This document shows, piece after piece, positions 8,287 through 15,827 of a stretch of DNA of 64,000 nt. The DNA is from Hyphomonadaceae bacterium. Its GTDB lineage: Bacteria; Pseudomonadota; Alphaproteobacteria; Caulobacterales; Aquidulcibacteraceae. The DNA is taken from assembly GCA_016791365.1 (NCBI GenBank), contig JAEUMT010000046.1:1-64000 (forward strand), read 5' to 3'. The notes under the pieces were generated by a model. That model was given only the letters and a program-made list of their open reading frames with translations, searched no databases and was not told the DNA's origin. Within the stretch, counting starts at the first letter, position 1. The number at the start of each line of letters is the position of its first letter. Made by a program: the position numbers and the translations under genes.

Positions 8287-8510
8287 TGCTGAGCGAGATA
8301 CAGGATCGCGGGGATGCCGACAAAGCCTAGCGCCGCGGATGCGACAATCCCGCACGCGCAAGCCGCGGCGAGAAAGGCCCGGCGGCGGCGCATATCGAGC
8401 GGCCGCGCCTTATTCATCGCGCCGCCCGCAAAGAAAATGAGCGCCAGCGTGCAGGCGACGATGCCGCCGACGGCCAGCATGTAAAGAGCGGTCTGGGCGA
8501 AGAAGATCAT
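8283..8510 (-). CDS. Small two-helix membrane protein
   Basis: This 75-residue protein has two hydrophobic segments (ALYMLAVGGIVACTLALIFF and FLAAACACGIVASAALGFVG) joined by a basic loop (RPLDMRRRRA), the layout of an inner-membrane hairpin. It is the gene immediately upstream of the Rieske oxygenase, with a 4-bp ATGA overlap that suggests translational coupling. The family is not recognised; a role in anchoring or assembling the oxygenase is only a guess from the overlap. Confidence 0.65.
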   Translation of the reverse strand: MIFFAQTALYMLAVGGIVACTLALIFFAGGAMNKARPLDMRRRRAFLAAACACGIVASAALGFVGIPAILYLAQQ

Positions 8511-8575
8511 CTTGGATCGCGGGCCTTCAGGCCCGCATGCGCGTCTGCAGACGCACGGTCCAAGGGATAAGATCC
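8511..8575. repeat. Compound inverted repeat between two minus-strand genes
   Basis: Three nested or adjacent palindromes fill this gap: GCGGGCCTTCAGGCCCGC, GCGTCTGCAGACGC and GGGATAAGATCCC. The outer parts CTTGGATC and GGTCCAAG are also roughly complementary. The gap separates the I42 inhibitor gene from the small membrane-protein gene. It could form a strong RNA hairpin, acting as a terminator or RNA-stability element, or be one copy of a genome-wide palindrome. There is no clear U-run. Confidence 0.6.
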
Positions 8576-8577
8576 CA

Positions 8578-9039
8578 CTATTCCGCGACGATGGTGACGC
8601 GGAAGGTCGCGTTCGGCGCTTCGCCCGCGCCCTCCCAAGGGCGGCGTTGCTCCATGACGATGTCGCCGGTGCCGGCGGCTGTCGCCGAGAACATCGTGAC
8701 TTCCCAATGGTTGCCGCCGGTGAAGCCCGGCTGGCTTTGCGCTTGGCTGGTGTTGCCCGAAGCTTCGCCCGCGCGCGTCACGAAAGCCGGAATTTGCGCC
8801 GGCGCCCAAACATAACCGGCCGTCGGCACACCGACGAGCTCAACCGCGAAGCGCTGGTTGACCGCGACACGCACGACCTGCCCATTCTGCTCGGCGGTTA
8901 TATGCGTCGTCACATCGCTTGGCGTCGGCGCGGGAACGGCGGTGTTGGACACAGGCGTCGGCTCCTCGTTCTGGGCTTCCTGTGCGGGCGCGCACGCTGC
9001 AAGCGCGAGCGCCGCGGCGAACAGTGCTGTTCTGATCAT
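8578..9039 (-). CDS. Exported chagasin-type (I42) cysteine protease inhibitor
   Basis: This 153-residue lipoprotein (lipobox LAAC) has an acidic, Pro-rich linker and then a chagasin/I42 domain. The three inhibitory loops can be placed: VPTAGYVW (usual form NPTTGYxW), GGNHWEVTMF and the RPWEG loop (EQRRPWEGAG). Family members block papain-like peptidases, here in the periplasm or outside the cell. The start overlaps the stop of the M20 peptidase gene (ATGA), so peptidase and inhibitor form one transcription unit. A serpin at 62.6-63.8 kb is a second exported inhibitor in the window. Confidence 0.85.
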   Translation of the reverse strand: MIRTALFAAALALAACAPAQEAQNEEPTPVSNTAVPAPTPSDVTTHITAEQNGQVVRVAVNQRFAVELVGVPTAGYVWAPAQIPAFVTRAGEASGNTSQAQSQPGFTGGNHWEVTMFSATAAGTGDIVMEQRRPWEGAGEAPNATFRVTIVAE

Positions 9040-10514
9040 TGCATCGCTCCTGCTTCCATGAGGCCGATATAGAACCGGATTGTGCGGTCGAGATTGGCGA
9101 AACTGAGATGCTCGTTCGTGCCGTGAATCCCGGCGAGGTCATCGGCGCCAAACATCATCGGCTGGAAGCGATACACGTTTTCAGCCACCTCCGAATAGTT
9201 TCTTGAATCGGTGCCGGCCAAGACGAGCCCCGGCGCCACCGGCGCATCGGGCATGACGGCCGTCGAAAGCGCCGCCAGCAGCGCGTAACTGGCGCTGGTC
9301 GTGCTGGACGTCGCGGTCGCCTCGCGCGGCGTATCGGCCCAGTCCACGTCAACGCCCTCAAGATCGGCGACCTCACCCCGGGCGCGTTCGAGAATTTCGG
9401 CCGCGGTGTCGCGCGGGTGGAAACGATAATTGATCATCGCCGTCGCTTCCGCAGGCAACACGTTCGGGCGGACGCCGCCATTGAGCATGGTCGGCGCGAC
9501 CGTCGTGCCCATCAGCGCACGCGCGGTGCGATCCTGCGCCATACGCTCGCGCAGCAGCGGACCAAACAGCCACTCATTGGCGACAGCCATGCGGTTGGTG
9601 AGCGAAATCTCCGGCGCCAGCGCCCGCATCATGTCGAGCGCCGGTCCGCCCTCCAGACGCTGTTCGATCGGCATGTCGTGGATACGCACAACCGCCTCGG
9701 ACACCAGTGACACAGCCGTTTCCGGCGGCGGCATCGAAGAGTGCCCCGGCTGGCCGACAGCATGCACGCGCATTGTGCCAAAGCCACGTTCGGAAATGCC
9801 GATCATCGAGGCGGGGCCGCCGGTCAGCGGGTGTTCGCTGAGCGCCGCCATGCCTTCATCAAGCACAAACCAGGCGCGCACCCCGCGTTCCGCCAACAAC
9901 GCCGCAACCTGCACCGCGCCATCCTCGCCGCCGAGTTCCTCGTCATGACCGAACGCGAAAATAATCGTGCGGACCGGGCGCTTTCCCTGCTTGGCCAAAT
10001 ACTCGGCCGCTTCGAGCAGCAGCACGAGCGAGCCTTTGTCATCAATCGCGCCGCGTCCCCACACGGCTTCATCACGAATCTCGCCGCCAAACGGATCGAC
10101 GCTCCACGCCGCGCGCGTGTCGTCCGGCACCGGCACAACGTCCTGGTGCGCAAGCAGAAGCAGCGGCGGCTGCGCGGGATCGCTGCCCTCCCAGGTATAG
10201 ATCACCGTGAGATCGTTCACCATCTCGCGCCGCGCGGCCGCGTTGAACGCCGGATACGTCGCGATCATCCAGGCCTGGAATTCGGTGAACGGCGTGCGGT
10301 CTTCTTCCGGGGTCACCAGCGACACGGTGCGGAAGCGGATAGCTTCTGAAAGATGCGCCGCGGCTGTCGGGACGTCGATCACATAAGCGCTGGTGTCAGG
10401 GACAGCGACATCGCTGGGCGGCGGCGGCGCCGTGAACGACATCGTCCGGTAGCCGACGAACCCAACCAACGCGACAAGTACGAGCGCAATGCCCGCAAGT
10501 ATGAGACGCACCAT
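9036..10514 (-). CDS. M20 family metallopeptidase (carboxypeptidase S / PM20D1-like), membrane-anchored
   Basis: This 492-residue protein has an N-terminal hydrophobic anchor (LILAGIALVLVALVGFVGY) and a full M20 di-zinc peptidase: LLLAHQDVVPVP gives the HxD metal site, WGRGAIDDKG the bridging Asp, AFGHDEELGG the catalytic Glu pair and HGTNEHLSF the last His. The Asp-rich WSVDPFGGEI segment and length match carboxypeptidase S / PM20D1-type enzymes, which cleave dipeptides or N-acyl amino acids. The anchor implies periplasmic activity. The I42 inhibitor follows directly with an ATGA overlap. Confidence 0.9.
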   Translation of the reverse strand: MVRLILAGIALVLVALVGFVGYRTMSFTAPPPPSDVAVPDTSAYVIDVPTAAAHLSEAIRFRTVSLVTPEEDRTPFTEFQAWMIATYPAFNAAARREMVNDLTVIYTWEGSDPAQPPLLLLAHQDVVPVPDDTRAAWSVDPFGGEIRDEAVWGRGAIDDKGSLVLLLEAAEYLAKQGKRPVRTIIFAFGHDEELGGEDGAVQVAALLAERGVRAWFVLDEGMAALSEHPLTGGPASMIGISERGFGTMRVHAVGQPGHSSMPPPETAVSLVSEAVVRIHDMPIEQRLEGGPALDMMRALAPEISLTNRMAVANEWLFGPLLRERMAQDRTARALMGTTVAPTMLNGGVRPNVLPAEATAMINYRFHPRDTAAEILERARGEVADLEGVDVDWADTPREATATSSTTSASYALLAALSTAVMPDAPVAPGLVLAGTDSRNYSEVAENVYRFQPMMFGADDLAGIHGTNEHLSFANLDRTIRFYIGLMEAGAMQ

Positions 10515-10710
10515 CGTGGAATTCCCCCGCGGGCGCGTTGCTCCCCACGCCGCTTTCGCGGATTGGAGCGCCGGGCGGCGGCAAGGTCAATTGCGCACAG
10601 CCGCCGGGGCGGGCATGGCGCGGCGCGTGCGGCAGCCGGGACACGGCAGCCGCGATGGCCAAAATTGGATTTTCTTGGGAGGCGCGGCGTGATTGCCCGC
10701 GCCGCGACCG

Positions 10711-10941
10711 TCACTCTTCGACGCGGGCCGCTTGCTTCTTCGCGGCGGCTTTACGTACCGGCGGCTTGCGCACTGGCGCCTTGGCTTTGCGTTCGGCAAG
10801 CTCAGCGTCGATGAGCGGCATCAGGCGGGCGGCTTCGGCGCGTTGCGCCGTGGAGCCAGAGTCCGCCAGCCGTCGCACATTATCGTGCAACGACGCGAGT
10901 TCCTTATCGGAGAAGCTCGTGATGCGCTCATCGATCGCCAT
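10711..10941 (-). CDS. Small basic protein, unknown function
   Basis: This 76-residue protein has an acidic/polar helical N-terminal part (ITSFSDKELASLHDNVRRLAD) and a Lys/Ala/Pro-rich basic tail (KAPVRKPPVRKAAAKKQ) of the type that binds nucleic acid non-specifically. It lies 3 bp downstream of the cold-shock gene on the same strand and is probably co-transcribed with it. The family has no name that I know. A role with nucleic acid is inferred from the tail and the neighbour only. Confidence 0.7.
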   Translation of the reverse strand: MAIDERITSFSDKELASLHDNVRRLADSGSTAQRAEAARLMPLIDAELAERKAKAPVRKPPVRKAAAKKQAARVEE

Positions 10942-10944
10942 GAC

Positions 10945-11151
10945 TTAGTCGACCTTCAAATTGGTCGCGGATTCGCGGCCCTGACGGTCCTTTTCGAGCT
11001 CGAACGAGACCTTTTGGCCGTCATTCAGGCCACGAAGGCCAGCGCGCTCAACAGCGGAGATGTGCACGAACACATCCTTGCCGCCGCCTTCCGGCGCGAT
11101 GAAGCCGAAGCCCTTAGTGGTGTTAAAGAATTTTACTGTTCCAGAAGCCAT
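10945..11151 (-). CDS. CspA-family cold-shock protein
   Basis: This 68-residue OB-fold protein has both RNA-binding motifs, GFGFIAP (RNP1) and DVFVHI (RNP2), preceded by GTVKFFNTTK. These proteins bind single-stranded RNA/DNA and act as RNA chaperones. Two ATGs are close together; AAGGAG is 6 nt before the second one (MASGTVKFF) but abuts the first, so the second was chosen. About 175 bp of non-coding sequence lies upstream before the racemase-like gene and should hold the promoter and a leader. The small basic protein at 10711-10941 follows directly. Confidence 0.95.
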   Translation of the reverse strand: MASGTVKFFNTTKGFGFIAPEGGGKDVFVHISAVERAGLRGLNDGQKVSFELEKDRQGRESATNLKVD

Positions 11152-11351
11152 GACCATCTCCTTGATGGGTCGCACCGCCTGTTCGGGACATACCCAACGG
11201 GCTCGAACTCGAAGGAAAACGTCAGGAAATCCGGCGCGAAAGCGAGGGACAAAGCGTAACGCGACGAAGAACGATGGGGGTCATGTAGGCGCTTTCCCCA
11301 CAAATAGCGAGGGGTGATGGATTGCGCCGGTGATCTAAATGCCGAGTTCCG

Positions 11352-12074
11352 TCAGCGCGGCCCCCCGCGCCATTGCGGCGCAGGCGCATGGCCGAGGGCA
11401 ACCGCGACCGCCGCGCGGGCCAAGAGGCGCGTTGAGTCCAGGGTCGGGAGCGACGAATTTTCGGGTGTCACAATCAGCGGGATTTCGGTGCAGCAGAGCG
11501 CGGCGGCGTCGCAGCCCTCCGCTTTCAGCGCCTCGATCACCCGCAGGAATTCACGGCGCGCGGGCGCCTCGAAGCGGCCCAGGCAAAGTTCATCGAAAAT
11601 GATCCGGTTGAGCAACTCGCGATCGGCGGCGCCAGGCGTACGCATCTCAAGTCCGTGACGCGCGAAGGCGGCCGCATAGACCGGCCCCTCCATCGTATAG
11701 CGCGTGCCGAGCAAGGCGATGCGCTTATGGCCGTCAGCCTTCGCGCGCTCGGCGACGACTTCGGCAATGTGCAAACCCGGCAGCGGATATGGCTCGGCGG
11801 AAGCCTCGAGCGCGATGTGCGCGGTGTTGTCCGGGCAGACGAAGAAATCGCAACCGGCGGCGGCGAGGCGCGCGGCCGTAGCGCGCAGATGCGCGTTGAT
11901 CTGATCGAGATCACCAGCCTCCCACCAAGGGATCGTCGGCCCCATCGGCAGCAGCGACATGGTGATCTCAGGATGCGCGTGATCGCCCAGCAGCCGCGCG
12001 CTTTCGCGGACGCATTCCAGATAGCAAAGCGCGGAGCCGTCAGCAGAGTGGCCGAGAATGCCGATGTGGAGCAT
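11352..12074 (-). CDS. Aspartate/glutamate racemase family protein with altered first active-site motif
   Basis: This 240-residue protein matches the Asp/Glu racemase superfamily: IGILGHSADGSAL at the N terminus, FVCPDNTAH in the position of the usual CNTAH, and LCCTEIPLIV for the second catalytic Cys. In racemases the residue before NTxH is the catalytic Cys. Here it is Asp, with a Cys two residues earlier. The protein may therefore be a one-base enzyme, or an isomerase or decarboxylase of the same fold. It lies 9 bp downstream of ccr on the same strand and is possibly co-transcribed with it. Confidence 0.8.
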   Translation of the reverse strand: MLHIGILGHSADGSALCYLECVRESARLLGDHAHPEITMSLLPMGPTIPWWEAGDLDQINAHLRATAARLAAAGCDFFVCPDNTAHIALEASAEPYPLPGLHIAEVVAERAKADGHKRIALLGTRYTMEGPVYAAAFARHGLEMRTPGAADRELLNRIIFDELCLGRFEAPARREFLRVIEALKAEGCDAAALCCTEIPLIVTPENSSLPTLDSTRLLARAAVAVALGHAPAPQWRGGPR

Positions 12075-12083
12075 AGGCGGAGA

Positions 12084-13355
12084 TTACCCCCGCGTCGCAC
12101 TCAACTCCAGCACGTCATCGAACGTCCGCAGGCCGCTCCGCTGCGCATTCACCAGCACCGCCATATTCCCCGGCGCGTGCTTGTTATCGAGCATCTTCTC
12201 GTGCGCATCGGGGATTTTGTCCCAGGGCAGCACTTCCGACATCGCCGGATCGATACGGCGGTCGATGACGAGTTGGTTGGCCTGGGACGCGTGATAAAGA
12301 TGCGCGAAGTGTGAGCCCTGCACGCGCTTTTGGTGCATCCACAGATAGCGCGCGTCCATGGTGAGATTATAGCCGGTGGTGCCGGCGCAAATGACGACCA
12401 TGCCGCCGCGCTTCACGATCCGCACCGAAACCGGGAACGTCGATTCACCCGGATGTTCGAACACGATGTCCGGATCCTTGCCGCCGGTGATCGCGCGCAC
12501 GGCTTTGCCGAACTTGCCGACTTCTTTCATGTACTCGGCAAAGCCCTCGCCGTTCACTTTCGGCAGCTGGCCCCAACAATTGAATTCCTTGCGATTGAGC
12601 ACAGCCTTCGCGCCCATCGACAGGACGTAGTCCTTCTTCTCATCATCCGAGACGACGCCAATCGCGTGGGCGCCGGAAACGGCGCAAAGTTGAACCGCGA
12701 AAACACCGAGACCGCCCGAAGCGCCCCACACCAGCACGTTCTGGCCCGGACGCAGCACGTTCGGACGCCAGCCGAACAGCATGCGATAGGCAGTGGCGAG
12801 CGTCAGCGTGTAACAAGCCGCCTCTTCCCAAGTGAGGTGCTGCGGGCGCGGCATCAGCTGGCGCGCCTGCACTTTGCAGAATTGCGCGAACGAGCCGTCG
12901 CTGGTTTCGTAGCCCCAGATTTTCTGCGTCGGCGAGAACATTGGGTCGCCGCCATTGCATTCTTCGTCGTCGCCGTCGTCTTGGTTGCAGTGGATGACGA
13001 CTTCGTCGCCCGGCTTCCAGCGCTTCACCTTCGTGCCAACGGCCCAGACGATGCCGGAGGCATCGGAGCCGGCGACGTGGTAGGGCTGCTTGTGCACGTC
13101 AAGCACGCTCATCGGCTCGCCAAGCGCCGCCCACACGCCGTTATAATTGACGCCCGCCGCCATCACGAGCACGAGCACTTCATCTTCCCCGCACTTCGGC
13201 GTCGGCACTTGCTCAAGCTGCATCGCTGAGAGCGGACGTCCGTGTCTCTCCTTGCGGATCGCCCACGCCCACATTTTTTCCGGCACATGATAAGCGGGCG
13301 GGATTTCGCCGATGTCGTAGATGTCTTTGACTGCTTTCAAATTGGCTTGAGACAT
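12084..13355 (-). CDS. ccr: Crotonyl-CoA carboxylase/reductase
   Basis: Ccr reductively carboxylates crotonyl-CoA to (2S)-ethylmalonyl-CoA with NADPH and CO2, the committing step of the ethylmalonyl-CoA pathway. The 423 residues form a zinc-free MDR enzyme with family-specific blocks: IPPAYHVPEKMWAWAIRKER near the start, NYNGVWAALGEP, IWGYETSDGSFAQF, the NADPH loop VWGASGGLGVFAVQL and GSHFAHLYHASQAN. These distinguish it from ordinary quinone or enoyl reductases. The start is at the conserved MSQANLK; the reading frame extends further upstream but without similarity. Ecm is encoded 2.5 kb away, with a SIMPL protein and a low-complexity protein in between. Confidence 0.96.
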   Translation of the reverse strand: MSQANLKAVKDIYDIGEIPPAYHVPEKMWAWAIRKERHGRPLSAMQLEQVPTPKCGEDEVLVLVMAAGVNYNGVWAALGEPMSVLDVHKQPYHVAGSDASGIVWAVGTKVKRWKPGDEVVIHCNQDDGDDEECNGGDPMFSPTQKIWGYETSDGSFAQFCKVQARQLMPRPQHLTWEEAACYTLTLATAYRMLFGWRPNVLRPGQNVLVWGASGGLGVFAVQLCAVSGAHAIGVVSDDEKKDYVLSMGAKAVLNRKEFNCWGQLPKVNGEGFAEYMKEVGKFGKAVRAITGGKDPDIVFEHPGESTFPVSVRIVKRGGMVVICAGTTGYNLTMDARYLWMHQKRVQGSHFAHLYHASQANQLVIDRRIDPAMSEVLPWDKIPDAHEKMLDNKHAPGNMAVLVNAQRSGLRTFDDVLELSATRG

Positions 13356-13521
13356 GGCGCGACCCTGATTTTGCTGCGGCGCACAATGGAGCGCTTCCCC
13401 GGCCAGCGTCAATGCCGCGAACGTGCGACGTGCACCAACGAAGGCGATCCTCCACGCAGGTACGGCCCCAAGGCGGCCTTAACCCTAAGCCAAAGACAGC
13501 GCACGGATTGGAGAAGCTGAC

Positions 13522-14256
13522 ATGTTTTCACGTCAATTGAGTTTTCGGCCCTGGACGCGAGGCTTCTTCGCCTTGGCGTTGGTCGCCCTAGCCGTCGGAA
13601 CTCTGGGCGCTTGCGAGCGCCGCGAGACGTTGCTGACGGTGCATGCAAGCGCCACCACACGCACCGCGCCTGACCTCGCGATCGTAACCCTGGGCGTCGT
13701 CGCCCGCGGCGCCACGGCGCGCGCGGCGCAGAACGCCCAGAACGAGCGCATGCAAGCCGTCATGGCAGCGGTGCAAGCGGCCGGCGTTGAAGAAGGCGGC
13801 GTCCAAACCGTGGGCTTTTCGCTCGATCCAATCTACGCCTACCCGCGCAACGCCGCGCCGCGCATCACCGGCTATCAAAGCACCAACGTCATCAGCATCC
13901 GCGTCAGCAATCTCGACGCCATCAGCGGTTTGATCGACGCCACCGTCGCCGATGGCGCCAACACGCTGCAGGGCATCCAGTTCACCTACGCCAACGAAGA
14001 AGCCTCACGCGAAACCGCACGCGCCCAGGCCGTCGAAGTCGCGCGTGCGCGCGCCGACGCCTACGCAACCGCCGCCGGCATGAAAGTCGCGCGCGTTGTA
14101 TCGATCACCGAGCCTGGCGCATTCGCTCCCTCGCCCACGTCCCCGTACGAATACGCGGCGCGCGACGTCGCGTCGGAGCAGGCGATGAGTAACGCAATCG
14201 CGCCGGGCCAACTCGACAATCCCGCCAGCGTCACGATCGTCTTCGAGTTGCGCTAA
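13522..14256 (+). CDS. SIMPL (DUF541) domain lipoprotein
   Basis: This 244-residue protein has an N-terminal signal with a lipobox-like LGAC and then a SIMPL/DUF541 domain: LTVHASATTRTAPDLAIVTL, a long helix with AQNAQNERMQAVMAAVQAAG, GYQSTNVISIRV and the C-terminal VTIVFEL strand. Proteins of this family (YggE, BP26) are periplasmic, form ring-like oligomers and have been linked to oxidative-stress protection, but the molecular role is not settled. It is divergent from ccr across 166 bp and ends at a strong hairpin shared with the convergent gene. Confidence 0.9.
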   Translation: MFSRQLSFRPWTRGFFALALVALAVGTLGACERRETLLTVHASATTRTAPDLAIVTLGVVARGATARAAQNAQNERMQAVMAAVQAAGVEEGGVQTVGFSLDPIYAYPRNAAPRITGYQSTNVISIRVSNLDAISGLIDATVADGANTLQGIQFTYANEEASRETARAQAVEVARARADAYATAAGMKVARVVSITEPGAFAPSPTSPYEYAARDVASEQAMSNAIAPGQLDNPASVTIVFELR

Positions 14257-14262
14257 ACGAAA

Positions 14263-14284
14263 CAGCCCCGGTTTCCCGGGGCTG
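14263..14284. terminator. Bidirectional hairpin between convergent genes
   Basis: The palindrome CAGCCCCGG-TTTC-CCGGGGCTG (9-bp stem, 4-nt loop) lies 6 bp after the SIMPL stop and 21 bp from the stop of the convergent low-complexity gene. There is only a weak T-rich stretch (CTCGTCTTTCT) on the plus side, so termination by structure is likely but not textbook. Confidence 0.7.
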
Positions 14285-14305
14285 CTCGTCTTTCTGGCGT
14301 ATCGC

Positions 14306-15490
14306 TCAGCTTTCGCCGTCGCGTTGCACGCGGCGCGGTGGGCGCCGGCGCGCCGGCGGCGGAACCGGCGGCGTGACAACCGGCGGCTCTTCGCGAACGA
14401 CCGGCGGCAGCGGCGCCGGCGGCGGCGCGACGACGGCAACGACCGGCTCCGGACCATTCGGGCACGGCGTGCCGGCCTGCTCCATCGCAGCGCGCACATC
14501 GTCGTCGACGCACATCAGAGCCGTCGCGGCGCGGTGATAACCGAGCGCGACAAGCTGACGCGAGTTCTTCAGACGCTGGCAGTTGCTGTCGCGCCAGGTC
14601 GTGCCGACCGAAATGCCGAAGCTGACGGCCTGGGCGCCGAGCGAGCTCGAACCCATGCAGGTGTCTTCGCCCGACACGAGCGGCGCGGCGAACGCCGTGT
14701 TGACCGGCGCACGCTCGTTGTACGTGTTCACGTTCACATCCTGGCTCGAATTGTTCGAGTTCGACGTGTCGCTTTGGTTGCTCACCGATTGCGACTGGGT
14801 TTGATCCTGCGCGTTCGACGAGCTTGAGTTGTTGTTACCGTTGTTATTGCCGTTGTCGTTGCCGTTATTGTTGCCGTTATTGTCGGCAGTCGACGTGCTC
14901 GCGCCGCCCGTCGCGGTGCTTGAACCGCCGGTCGCGCTGCTCGAATTGTCGGCGCTGTTGGTGTTGCTGTTGGTCGCCGTGCCGCCTTGGCCGCCCGCGC
15001 CGCCTTGCCCGCCGGCGCCGCCCGCCCCGCCCGTGGCGTGGCTGGAATTGTCAGCGCTGTTGGTGTTGGTGTTCGTGGCCGACCCGCCGTTTGACGTTAC
15101 GGTGTTGGTGTTCGTGGACGAACCGCCATTTGACGTCACGGTGTTGTTGTTGGTGTTGGCCGCGTCGTTGTGGTTGGTGTTGGTGGCGTTGCCGCCGGCG
15201 CCGCCCTGCGACGTCACCGTGTTGTTGTTCTGCGCGTTGTTGGTGTTGCTGTTCGACGCATTGCCGCCGGCGCCGCCTTGGGCCCAGGCGCCGCTATGGC
15301 TGTCGATCGTCGCGACAATATCAACGTCGTTGCCGCCATTGCTGGTGCTGCTGCTGTGATGCCCGCCACCATTGTTGCTGTGACCGCCACCGCCGCCATG
15401 ATCGTCCTTGTCATTTCCGGCGGAGGCCGCGGGCGCGAGCGCAAGCGCGCCCACGACGGCAATCGCCGCCATATATTTTTTGAAGTGCAC
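14306..15490 (-). CDS. Exported Asn/Thr/Gly-rich repetitive protein with conserved Cys-containing domain
   Basis: This 394-residue protein has a signal peptide (AAIAVVGALALAPAASA), a His/Gly-rich start, then ~200 residues of low complexity built from SNGGS-TNTNT-type and GGAGGQGG-type repeats with almost no charge. Next comes a compact domain (DTCMGSSSLGAQAVSFGISV...DSNCQRLKNSRQLVALGYHRAAT...CVDDDVRAAME), then a Pro-rich basic tail. The layout suggests a surface or extracellular matrix protein. A GTG at 15490 has AAGGAG 8 nt upstream and was preferred over the ATG at 15472, which has no well-placed site. The repeat DNA is strongly biased and may vary in length between strains. Confidence 0.75.
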   Translation of the reverse strand: MHFKKYMAAIAVVGALALAPAASAGNDKDDHGGGGGHSNNGGGHHSSSTSNGGNDVDIVATIDSHSGAWAQGGAGGNASNSNTNNAQNNNTVTSQGGAGGNATNTNHNDAANTNNNTVTSNGGSSTNTNTVTSNGGSATNTNTNSADNSSHATGGAGGAGGQGGAGGQGGTATNSNTNSADNSSSATGGSSTATGGASTSTADNNGNNNGNDNGNNNGNNNSSSSNAQDQTQSQSVSNQSDTSNSNNSSQDVNVNTYNERAPVNTAFAAPLVSGEDTCMGSSSLGAQAVSFGISVGTTWRDSNCQRLKNSRQLVALGYHRAATALMCVDDDVRAAMEQAGTPCPNGPEPVVAVVAPPPAPLPPVVREEPPVVTPPVPPPARRRPPRRVQRDGES

Positions 15491-15827
15491 GTCCGTCTCT
15501 CCTTGGCTTATTGGCCAGGTCCGGGACATGCATCGCGCGCACCGTCGCAAAGCGGCGCGAAACGATACGAAAGACAATCCCGCGCGCGAACGAAGCGACG
15601 CCGACATATCTTGTCAGGCGCTGTAACGGCGTCCCGTTTTGGCGTGATCGCGTTTTTGGAGAGAGGGTCTAGCGGCGCCCGCTACGCAGGCGAACCGCCA
15701 ACCTTGTCACGCTTTTCGACATTCCCCGCATTTGCCCCGACGCCGCAAACCTCAGTGCAAGAAACGGCGCACAAACAACGCACGGCGCTTTAACGCGCCA
15801 AAGGGACTAGCGGCGACGCATTTTGCA
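15491..15827. other. Divergent intergenic region upstream of the repetitive protein and ecm
   Basis: This 337-bp region separates two divergent genes and should carry both promoters. The only site I can place is the AAGGAG ribosome site of the repetitive-protein gene (about 15499-15504 on the minus strand). I saw no convincing -35/-10 pair, riboswitch or inverted repeat. Confidence 0.5.

Noticed and set aside
12330-13229. 299-codon plus-strand frame opposite ccr
   Set aside because: It is antisense to a complete Ccr and has a His/Arg-rich composition without motifs.
14824-15300. CRISPR-like array in the repetitive gene
   Set aside because: The repeats are short, of varying length and in frame with a protein. 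There are no unique spacers of constant size and no cas genes.
14824-15483. Cys/Arg-rich frame opposite the repetitive protein
   Set aside because: The pattern CWCCCW... is simply the antisense of GGT/AAC/ACC repeats; the minus strand has a signal peptide and a conserved domain.
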